From Flaviramulus sp. BrNp1-15 (GTDB lineage: Bacteria; Bacteroidota; Bacteroidia; Flavobacteriales; Flavobacteriaceae), in the NCBI RefSeq assembly GCF_022259695.1, contig NZ_CP092099.1:1720471-1784470 (forward strand): DNA of 64,000 bases, given 5' to 3'. Under the pieces are notes generated by a model. It ran no database searches, had not been told where the DNA came from, and worked only from the letters and a program-made list of their open reading frames with translations. A program made the position numbers and the translations under genes. The first letter of the stretch is position 1; each line of letters opens with the position of its first letter. This document shows, piece by piece, positions 56,307 to 63,057 of this stretch.

Positions 56307-56334
56307 TAGTATAAAATATCAAATACTTATACTA
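56307..56334. promoter_or_regulatory. 28-bp inverted repeat upstream of the CE2 operon
   Basis: TAGTATAA (56307-56314), 12 bases, TTATACTA (56327-56334): 8-bp perfect arms, 52-79 bases before the CE2 start codon and just after the AraC stop. Size and placement fit a dimeric regulator site. Confidence 0.45.
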
Positions 56335-56356
56335 TTTATACATTTGGAAGAGAAAT

Positions 56357-57232
56357 TTATTCAAATCGTTGTATTGACTTGAACTCGGTTTTAAATTTAC
56401 TAGGTGTTATGTTTTTAGATTTTTTGAAGAAACGGTTGAAGTTTGCAATACTATTAAATCCACATCTGTAAGCTGTTTCTGCAACAGATAAATCGGTTTC
56501 AACTAAAAATTTTGTTGCATAACCTATTCTTTTATCATTTGCAAATTCAATAAATGTTTTACCTGTTCTCTTTTTAATGAACCGGTTGAATGAGCTTTGG
56601 CTCATATTTACTAAACTAGAAATTTCTTTTAAAGATATTTTTCTAGCATAATTTTCATTTAAGAAATCATGTACTTTTTTAATTTTATCACTTCCTTCAA
56701 ATTGATTTTCTCTTTCATCAATATTTTGAGAAAGTGTACGCTGATGTTTTGAATTTGCAAGTTCTTCAAGAAGTTTTAAAAGTTTAATAAAATCATCTAC
56801 ACCGTTTTCTGATGAGAGTGCTTTTATTTTTGACATTAAATTTATGGCTGTTTTTTCATCAAAAAGCACTCCTTGTTTAGACCTTATAAATAAATCTTTT
56901 ATTGGTTTAAAATTTTTCAAAGAAAGTAAATCATCACTAAATAAATTTTCATGAAATTGAATAGTTATTTCATAAATTTTATTTCTTTTACAATGGTGTG
57001 TTTCCCAACCATGTTCTAAATTAGAGCCTACTAAAACCAATTCTACATCTCCAATTTCTTCCATGGAATTTCCAACCACACGTCTTACACCTCTGCCATT
57101 TAGTATAAAATTTAATTCATACTCTGGATGAAAATGTATTGGGAAATCAAACTTTTTTTTCACACGATTAATTATCAAGAAAACATCATCTGGTTTTAAT
57201 AGTGTTATTTCTCGATTAATCTTTTCAACCAT
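56357..57232 (-). CDS. AraC family regulator with cupin sensor domain (copy 2)
   Basis: 291 residues, collinear with the AraC at 39866-40744 from end to end. Cupin part: FPIHFHPEYELNFILNGRGVRRVVGN; HTH part: KISLKEISSLVNMSQSSFNRFIKKRTGKTFIEFANDKRIGYA and LSVAETAYRCGFNSIANFNRFFKKSKNITPSKFK. The core of the recognition helices is shared, while the sensor domain differs more. It follows a GH5 gene by 21 bases and lies just before the CE2 operon, which it may activate. Confidence 0.9.
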   Translation of the reverse strand: MVEKINREITLLKPDDVFLIINRVKKKFDFPIHFHPEYELNFILNGRGVRRVVGNSMEEIGDVELVLVGSNLEHGWETHHCKRNKIYEITIQFHENLFSDDLLSLKNFKPIKDLFIRSKQGVLFDEKTAINLMSKIKALSSENGVDDFIKLLKLLEELANSKHQRTLSQNIDERENQFEGSDKIKKVHDFLNENYARKISLKEISSLVNMSQSSFNRFIKKRTGKTFIEFANDKRIGYATKFLVETDLSVAETAYRCGFNSIANFNRFFKKSKNITPSKFKTEFKSIQRFE

Positions 57233-57253
57233 TTTTTATCTCTAAATTTATTT

Positions 57254-58264
57254 TTAATTGTAATTATAAGAACTTAATTTCTTTTTGAAATATTTACCAT
57301 GCCTTGATGGGGTATAATTCCAGTCTTCAAATAAACGTGGAGCCCATTGTGGGTCAAAAACCCAAACCACATAGGATATTTCTTTGTCATCACAATAATT
57401 TGTTATTGCATCACCATATGATTCATCACTAATAACGGGTATGTGTGCGCCTGGGTCTTCTGGTCCGCTAAATCCTATTTCAGTAAGAATTAAAGGGTAC
57501 TTTCCTTTTACATAACCCCAATCTTCAGTCCATTGGCTTTCCCAAGGTTTTTCTCTTTTTTGAGGATACGGGTGACTTACATAAGCAATTCCTTCAGCAT
57601 TTATTGGGTTTTCTTTTACAGGTGTTAAATCGTAAGCCCAATTAAAACCAGCTATTAGAGGAATGCCTTCACCACCATTAGCTCGAACAATAGTTATTAA
57701 TTCTTCGTTAATTTTTTTCCAATCTTCCCAAGTTGCGGTTCCTAAAGTATTATTAAACGTTGTCGGTTCATTAAATAATTCGTAAAAAGCTACAGTTGTG
57801 TTTTTTCCGTACTTAACAGCAATGGTTCTCCAAAAATCATAAGTTTGTTTAAGAGTCGTATCGTACATATCGTGCTGATACATTTCGGTTTGTAAATTAC
57901 CAATGCTATGCCAGTCTATAATAACATACAAATTAAGTTCTGTAGCCCATTTTATACCATCATCTAAAAGTTTTAGATAATTTTCTTTTCCTCTTTTTAC
58001 CCAAGCTGTAGGATGTACTGGGAAACGAACAATATTAGCGCCCCAGTTTTTTATTTCTTGAAAATATGATTTATTCCAATGATTTTGACTTTCTAGCTTA
58101 TCAGGATCACTTGTGTTTAAACCTCTAAAAACAATTGTTTCGTTACTGTTTGTAACAAAGTCATTTTCATTTACTGTTATTCTATCTAATTTGTTTTGTG
58201 AAAAGCCTGTAGCTAAAAATAAACTACATATTACTACTGCTAATTTTCTTTTTAAATTTCTCAT
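57254..58264 (-). CDS. GH5 endo-glycanase (cellulase-like), secreted
   Basis: 336 residues from the Met at 58264, which fronts signal KRKLAVVICSLFLATGFSQ; the frame is open to 58309. GH5 fold with VFRGLNTSDPDKL, WGANIVRFPVHPTAW, NLYVIIDWHS, acid/base Glu166 in FYELFNEPT, SHPYP and nucleophile Glu262 in PLILTEIGFSG. It differs clearly from the GH5_7 mannanase of the plus operon and looks like an endoglucanase-type branch; glucomannan or a beta-glucan are likely substrates. The subfamily was not determined. Co-transcribed with araC copy 2. Confidence 0.9.
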   Translation of the reverse strand: MRNLKRKLAVVICSLFLATGFSQNKLDRITVNENDFVTNSNETIVFRGLNTSDPDKLESQNHWNKSYFQEIKNWGANIVRFPVHPTAWVKRGKENYLKLLDDGIKWATELNLYVIIDWHSIGNLQTEMYQHDMYDTTLKQTYDFWRTIAVKYGKNTTVAFYELFNEPTTFNNTLGTATWEDWKKINEELITIVRANGGEGIPLIAGFNWAYDLTPVKENPINAEGIAYVSHPYPQKREKPWESQWTEDWGYVKGKYPLILTEIGFSGPEDPGAHIPVISDESYGDAITNYCDDKEISYVVWVFDPQWAPRLFEDWNYTPSRHGKYFKKKLSSYNYN

Positions 58265-58350
58265 AATTTTATAAAACTTGATGTGATGTTTAAATACCAT
58301 TTGAAGCAAGTTATTTTATAAAAGACTCATGTGAAAATAAAACTAAATAA

Positions 58351-58383
58351 TTGATTAAATTTTAAAGGTAAATGACAATATTG
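58351..58383. promoter_or_regulatory. 33-bp bipartite element, copy A
   Basis: TTGATTAAAT, eight bases (TTTAAAGG), TAAATGACAATATTG. It is repeated at 59647-59679 with the same 8-base spacing. It lies 87 bases upstream of the GH5 start. CAATATTG is a self-complementary 8-mer. Read on the minus strand, TACCTTTA (a near -7 box) spans the spacer. Confidence 0.7.
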
Positions 58384-58456
58384 TATAGTGTTTTAAGACT
58401 TCTTTAACCTTTAATATGAAAACCTAGTTTTAGCTAATATTTAAAAATAATAAAAT

Positions 58457-59479
58457 TTAGCTTGAGTTTCTAATTATAAGTTCGGTATCTACAATTATTT
58501 GTTGGGGTTTTGTTATTATTCCTTTGAATTTACAATCTATTTCATGAAATAGGATTTGAGCAGATTTTTCACCTATTTCATATCCATTTTGTTCGATTGA
58601 AGATAAAGTAGGGGTAACTACTGAAGACATAAACCAATTACTAAAACCTATAAGTGCAATATCTTCAGGTACATTTATATTAACAGAATTTAAGTAATTT
58701 AAAGCACCAATTGCTAAAAGATCATTCATTGTAAATAAAGCATCAACATTATTACCATGGTCTTGTATTAACTTTTTAGCATTTTTGAATCCGTCATCAA
58801 AATCAGAATCATTATCACATAAATAAACTAATGATGAGTCAAAATTTATATCATTATCTAGTAATGCTTTTTTGTAACCTAAAAAGCGATCAATAGAATT
58901 TTGTGGGTTTAATCCACCTCTAAAATGAGCGATTCGTTTATGTCCTTTTTTTATAAGATAAGTAACTGCTTCATAAGCTGATTTTCTATCATCTATTTTA
59001 ACTTTAGAGCAATTAATAGTTTTTGCTATTTTATCAAAAAGGACTAAAGGTATTCCAAGTGCTTGGATTTTTTTTAAATGATCTAAATTACTTGTTTTGT
59101 TTGATAATGAAATTAAAATACCATCTACACCTTTATTTAAAAGTAAGTCAATTTGTTTTTTTTCAAGTTCGTAATCTTCTTTTGACTGCATTAAAATGAC
59201 TACATAGTTATTTTTTTCGGCTTCTTTTAAAATACTATCTATGACCTTAGAGAAAAAATAATGTACGGTTTCTGGCACTATAACCCCAATAGTTTTTGAT
59301 TTTTGCATTCTAAGGCTTACAGCAAACGAATTAGGAACGTAATTTAGTTTTTCAGCTAAGGTTTTTACACGATCTCTGGTTTTTTTACTTACATCTGGAT
59401 ACGCTTTAAGTGCTTTTGAAACAGTAGTAACCGATAACTCTAATTGATTTGCTATTTCTTTTAGTGTTATTGTTTTCAT
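58457..59479 (-). CDS. LacI family transcriptional regulator
   Basis: 340 residues from the Met at 59479 (frame open six codons further). N-terminal HTH: ITLKEIANQLELSVTTVSKALKAYPDVSKKTRDRVKTLAEKLNYVPNSFA, with the hinge helix; then a periplasmic-binding-protein-like sugar domain (SKTIGVIVPETVHYFFSKVID, DGILISLSNKT, RIAHFRGGLNPQNSIDRFLGYKKAL, DALFTMNDLLAIGALNYL, PEDIALIGFSNW). It probably senses a sugar from mannan breakdown and controls part of the locus. A duplicated 33-bp element lies upstream of both this gene and GH5, a candidate for autoregulation. Confidence 0.93.
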   Translation of the reverse strand: MKTITLKEIANQLELSVTTVSKALKAYPDVSKKTRDRVKTLAEKLNYVPNSFAVSLRMQKSKTIGVIVPETVHYFFSKVIDSILKEAEKNNYVVILMQSKEDYELEKKQIDLLLNKGVDGILISLSNKTSNLDHLKKIQALGIPLVLFDKIAKTINCSKVKIDDRKSAYEAVTYLIKKGHKRIAHFRGGLNPQNSIDRFLGYKKALLDNDINFDSSLVYLCDNDSDFDDGFKNAKKLIQDHGNNVDALFTMNDLLAIGALNYLNSVNINVPEDIALIGFSNWFMSSVVTPTLSSIEQNGYEIGEKSAQILFHEIDCKFKGIITKPQQIIVDTELIIRNSS

Positions 59480-59646
59480 CTCTTTTGATTGATTCATTGA
59501 GAAAATATATGTTTTAAAAAGACTAGATACTTCTTGTATTGGTTATAATGAACAATATTTTTCATGACTATATAATAAATATCAATAAAGTATCATTTAT
59601 AGCAAGTTATTTCATTATTAATTAAAATAAAAGTAAAATTCGAAAT

Positions 59647-59679
59647 TTGATTAAATAGTGAGTGTAAATGACAATATTG
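59647..59679. promoter_or_regulatory. 33-bp bipartite element, copy B
   Basis: TTGATTAAAT, eight bases (AGTGAGTG), TAAATGACAATATTG, identical to copy A at 58351-58383 in both conserved blocks and in spacing. It is 168 bases upstream of the lacI start. Confidence 0.7.
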
Positions 59680-59711
59680 AATATTTATAATAACTTTATT
59701 AAGTTATTTTA

Positions 59712-60128
59712 TTAATGTGGCAACTTATCTTTAAGTACTCCATATAAATACGTGCCAATCACCGAAAAGAATATTACTATTAGTATGGGGGAAAAACCAG
59801 CCCCTAAAAGTGTAAACATGGGACCTGGACAAGCACCAGCAAGCGCCCAGCCTAGGCCAAAAATTATTCCCCCAATTAGATAATTTGTTACACCTTTTGT
59901 TTTAGGAATAAAATTAATGTCTTCCTTATAAAACGATTTTATTCTAAACCGTTTAATAGATTGCACTATAATAATACCTAATGTTAGGGCAGAACCTATA
60001 ATACCATACATATGAAATGACTGAAATTTAAACATTTCGTATATACGAAACCATGAAGCAGCTTCAGATTTAAACATTGTAATACCAAATAAAACACCTA
60101 TCAGTAAATAAAAAAATATTCTAGCCAT
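59712..60128 (-). CDS. YeeE/YedE-type membrane protein, half-size (DUF6691-like)
   Basis: 138 residues with about four hydrophobic helices. The signature GWALAGACPGPMFTLLGAG holds the Cys found in YeeE/TsuA thiosulfate carriers. Its partner at 60132 carries the other half; in full-length YeeE the two are fused. It starts three bases after the partner gene, so the pair forms one unit that probably imports thiosulfate or another sulfur species. Confidence 0.88.
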   Translation of the reverse strand: MARIFFYLLIGVLFGITMFKSEAASWFRIYEMFKFQSFHMYGIIGSALTLGIIIVQSIKRFRIKSFYKEDINFIPKTKGVTNYLIGGIIFGLGWALAGACPGPMFTLLGAGFSPILIVIFFSVIGTYLYGVLKDKLPH

Positions 60129-60131
60129 ATC

Positions 60132-60689
60132 TTAAAAAATTAAAGGAAAAATAAAATTAACCATAACTAAACCTCCAATAAAAAATCCAATTACAGCAAT
60201 TAAAGAAGGAAGTTGTAAATTACTTAAACCAGAAATGGCATGACCAGAAGTACAGCCACTAGCATATCTGGTACCAAAACCAATTAGTAAACCACTAACA
60301 GATAAAATTAAAATGCTTTTTATATTCCCAAATACCGAGTTGTCAAAAAGTTCTGTTGGTAAATATTCTTTACCAGCGCCTTCAAAACCAAGTAAATTTA
60401 ATTCACTAACAGTTTCTGGATTAATATGAACAACCAAATCGTTAGACAAGAAATGCGATCCAATAAATCCTCCAATTATAGCTCCTGTGGCTACAACTAA
60501 ATTCCATTTTTGAGATTTCCAATCAAATTTAAAAAATTCAGTTTTTTTTCCTGCACCACAAATAGCACACAATGTTCTAAGGTTTGATGACATGCCAAAG
60601 CTTTTACCAAACATGATTAGTAAAAACATTATAAAAGCTATCATAGGACCAGAAATATACCATGGCCAAGGTTCAAATATCCAATTCAT
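60132..60689 (-). CDS. YeeE/YedE family sulfur transporter, half-size
   Basis: 185 residues with about five hydrophobic helices. The signature GFGTRYASGCTSGHAISGLSNLQLPS contains the Cys of the YeeE family that contacts sulfur substrates. An additional Cys pair lies in LRTLCAICGAGKKTEF. It is followed after two bases by the second half-protein. The MBL/rhodanese gene lies 129 bases upstream on the same strand, so the three act in one pathway: uptake and oxidation or trafficking of sulfane sulfur. Confidence 0.88.
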   Translation of the reverse strand: MNWIFEPWPWYISGPMIAFIMFLLIMFGKSFGMSSNLRTLCAICGAGKKTEFFKFDWKSQKWNLVVATGAIIGGFIGSHFLSNDLVVHINPETVSELNLLGFEGAGKEYLPTELFDNSVFGNIKSILILSVSGLLIGFGTRYASGCTSGHAISGLSNLQLPSLIAVIGFFIGGLVMVNFIFPLIF

Positions 60690-60818
60690 TTTTTTTGTTT
60701 AAGCTACAAAAAAAAGGATAATTATGAATTTTAGCTAACTTATATTCAAATAAAGTAAACTATGTGTTATAAAATGGATAAAGGTTAAGGAGTATTATTT
60801 TGGATTTACCTTCAAGAA

Positions 60819-62228
60819 TCATAAAGTAGTAGGACAAACATAATCTGAAACTTTAACTCCAGATTCTTTAATAGCTTTAAACCCTCCTTTAACATCAATT
60901 AAGTTGTGAATACCTCTACTTTTTAAGATAGAAGCGGCAATCATACTTCTGTAACCTCCAGCACAATAAACATAAAAGGTTTCTGTATTTGGAAACTCAG
61001 ATAAATGATTGTTAATGTAATCTAAAGGAGTATGTTTTGCATTTAATACATGTTCAGATAAAAATTCCCCTTCTTTTCTAACATCAAAAACTGGAGTTTC
61101 ATCATGTTCTTTAGCTTCTTTAAATGTAGTAGCAGTAATTGAACTTACGGCATCATATTCTTTAGCTGCTTTTTTCCAAGCTTCAAATCCACCTTTTAAA
61201 TAGCCTAAGGTATGGTCAAAACCAACTCGAGATAATCGTGTAATAGTTTCTTTTTCTCTGCCTTCTGGAGCTACTAATAAAATAGGTTGTTTTACATCGG
61301 CAATTAAAGCACCAACCCAAGGGGCAAAACTACCATCTAATCCAATAAAAATAGATCGAGGAATATGACCTTTTGCAAAATCATTTTGGTTACGAACGTC
61401 TAGAACAACCGCTTCAGTTTCATTAGCTGCTGTTTCAAAAGCATCTGGTGTTAAAGCTTGTGCGCTACGTTTTAAGACCTCATCAAAGTCATCATAACCT
61501 TCTTTATTCATTTTTACATTTAACGGAAAGTATTGAGGAGGTGGCAATAAGCCATCTGTAACTTCTTCAATAAAATCTTCTTTTGTCATATCTGCTCTAA
61601 GCGCATAATTTGTAGCTTTCTGGTTACCTAAAGTATCTACAGTTTCTTTACTTAGATTTTTACCACATGCGGAACCTGCTCCATGAGCTGGATACACAAT
61701 AACATCGTCTGCTAAGGGCATTATTTTAGTACGTAAACTATCGTATAAATAGTCTGCTAAATCTTTTTCAGTAATTTCTCCAGTTTTTTGAGCTAAATCT
61801 GGTCGACCTACATCTCCTAAAAATAATGTGTCTCCACTAAAAATAGCATGGTCTTTCCCATTTTCATCCTTTAAAAGAAATACTGAACTTTCCATGGTAT
61901 GTCCAGGAGTATGTAATACAGTAATTGAAACATTACCTAATTTAAACTCTTGTCCGTCTTTTGCAATGATAGCATTAAAAGTAGTTTCAGCATTTGGCCC
62001 AAAAATAATAGGAGCACCAGTTTCTTTTGAAAGCGTTAAGTGTCCGCTCACAAAATCTGCATGAAAATGTGTTTCAAAAATGTATTTTATCTTAGCATCG
62101 TCTAGTTTTGCTCTATTTATATATGGTTTTACTTCGCGTAAAGGGTCTATAATTGCTACTTCACCATTACTTTCAATGTAATAAGCACCTTGCGCTAAAC
62201 ATCCAGTATATATTTGTTCAATTTTCAT
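60819..62228 (-). CDS. MBL-fold / double rhodanese fusion (persulfide dioxygenase-like)
   Basis: 469 residues, cytoplasmic. The metallo-beta-lactamase-like domain (1-230) has ETHFHADFVSGH, LHTPGHTMESSV, FSGDTLFLGDVGRPDL and YPAHGAGSACG, matching ETHE1/Blh-type glutathione-persulfide dioxygenases. Two rhodanese domains follow: the first (about 265-360) reads LLVAPEGREKE where the active loop should be and has no Cys, so it is probably inactive; the second (about 370-465) has the intact loop YCAGGYRS. It likely oxidises persulfides and moves sulfane sulfur. A palindrome upstream suggests Crp-type control. Confidence 0.9.
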   Translation of the reverse strand: MKIEQIYTGCLAQGAYYIESNGEVAIIDPLREVKPYINRAKLDDAKIKYIFETHFHADFVSGHLTLSKETGAPIIFGPNAETTFNAIIAKDGQEFKLGNVSITVLHTPGHTMESSVFLLKDENGKDHAIFSGDTLFLGDVGRPDLAQKTGEITEKDLADYLYDSLRTKIMPLADDVIVYPAHGAGSACGKNLSKETVDTLGNQKATNYALRADMTKEDFIEEVTDGLLPPPQYFPLNVKMNKEGYDDFDEVLKRSAQALTPDAFETAANETEAVVLDVRNQNDFAKGHIPRSIFIGLDGSFAPWVGALIADVKQPILLVAPEGREKETITRLSRVGFDHTLGYLKGGFEAWKKAAKEYDAVSSITATTFKEAKEHDETPVFDVRKEGEFLSEHVLNAKHTPLDYINNHLSEFPNTETFYVYCAGGYRSMIAASILKSRGIHNLIDVKGGFKAIKESGVKVSDYVCPTTL

Positions 62229-62247
62229 AGTATTTAATTTGCGGCAT

Positions 62248-62309
62248 TAAAGGTAAATGTTACATAAAATTTATACACTAACATAGGTAACGTTTAATAA
62301 TATTTAAAC
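62248..62309 (-). promoter_or_regulatory. Putative Crp/Fnr-controlled promoter of the MBL/rhodanese gene
   Basis: GTTTAA, six bases, TTAAAC (62292-62309) is an 18-bp palindrome of the size bound by Crp/Fnr dimers. On the minus strand a near -7 box, TACCTTTA (62255-62248), lies 19 bases before the ATG, with no TTG 20 bases upstream of it. The palindrome centre is about 58 bases from the expected transcript start, close to a class I activator position. A second pair, ATGTTA and TAACAT, flanks the same region. Confidence 0.42.
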
Positions 62310-62327
62310 ATTATTTAGTACCTTTTA

Positions 62328-62960
62328 TTATATGTTTTTAATTGTTATATAATTTCTATGTAACTCTATTTTACCTAAGTTCTCTAATTTTTTTAATAAT
62401 CTTGAAATAACAACCCGAGATGTATGTAATTCGTATGCTATTTCTTGGTGTGTGATATTTACTTTATGGTCTTTTGAGATTCTTGCTTTTTCATTTAGAT
62501 ATTTTAAAAGACGTTCATCCATTTTTAAAAATGCGATACTATCAATGGTTTCAAGCATTTCATTTAAACGATTGTGGTAACTTTCAAAAACAAAATTTCT
62601 CCAGCTTTTATATTTAGCAGACCATTCTTCCATTTTCTGAATAGGAATCATAATAAGTCTTGCATCAGTTTCTGCAATGGCTCTTATTTCACTTTTAGTA
62701 TGGGCTAAACAACACGTTAATGTCATGGCACAGGTATCTCCTTTTTCCAGAAAGTAGAGCAGTAGTTCATCGCCGTCTGTATCTTCGCGTAAAATCTTAA
62801 TTGCACCAGAAATTAATAAAGGCATTGCTTTTACATACTCTCCAATATCAATAAGTTTTGAACCTTCGGGTACATCTTTAAACGTTCCTACTTGGTTTAT
62901 TTCATTTAAAAGCGCATCTTCAAATAAATGGCCGTAATTATCTTTTAATTCTTGTATCAT
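62328..62960 (-). CDS. Crp/Fnr family transcriptional regulator
   Basis: 210 residues. Cyclic-nucleotide-binding-like fold (about 15-125, SGAIKILREDTDGDELLLYFLEKGD) and a C-terminal winged helix (HKVNITHQEIAYELHTSRVVISRLLKKLENLGKIELHRNYI). In place of the Crp phosphate cassette it has GDTCAMTLTCCLAHTKSEIRA, with Cys77, Cys83 and Cys84, which could bind a cluster or react with sulfur. It precedes the sulfur genes in the same direction and probably controls them. A perfect -7 box ends four bases before its ATG. Confidence 0.9.
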   Translation of the reverse strand: MIQELKDNYGHLFEDALLNEINQVGTFKDVPEGSKLIDIGEYVKAMPLLISGAIKILREDTDGDELLLYFLEKGDTCAMTLTCCLAHTKSEIRAIAETDARLIMIPIQKMEEWSAKYKSWRNFVFESYHNRLNEMLETIDSIAFLKMDERLLKYLNEKARISKDHKVNITHQEIAYELHTSRVVISRLLKKLENLGKIELHRNYITIKNI

Positions 62961-62964
62961 TCTG

Positions 62965-62972
62965 CAAAGTTA
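62965..62972 (-). promoter_or_regulatory. -7 box giving a leaderless crp/fnr transcript
   Basis: Minus strand TAACTTTG, a perfect TAnnTTTG, followed by CAGA and the ATG of the regulator. Transcription starting 4-7 bases after the box would begin at or next to the A of ATG. Confidence 0.55.
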
Positions 62973-63011
62973 TATTATTTTAAACTTTTAGGCTTTAAGT
63001 ATTGATTCACT

Positions 63012-63034
63012 CAAAAGTTTAATAACAAAAGTTT
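63012..63034. repeat. Two direct CAAAAGTTT repeats upstream of crp/fnr
   Basis: CAAAAGTTT at 63012-63020 and 63026-63034 (14-base period); the reverse complement core AAACTTTT occurs at 62982-62989. All three lie within 75 bases upstream of the regulator, so they may be operator half-sites. AT-rich context lowers certainty. Confidence 0.4.
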
Positions 63035-63057
63035 TTGGATAGTTTATTTATTTTTAT

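Noticed and set aside
29781-59500. Glycan locus as a mobile island inserted at tRNA-Pro
   Set aside because: The tRNA 3' end (such as CCTGCCACCCCGA) is not repeated at the right edge, and no integrase, transposase or insertion sequence is present. xerD at 4723 is the housekeeping type and far away.
60689-60715. Inverted repeat TTTTTTTTGT-N7-ACAAAAAAAA before the YeeE/YedE gene
   Set aside because: Arms are almost only A/T runs and overlap the start codon; pairing is likely a by-product of composition.
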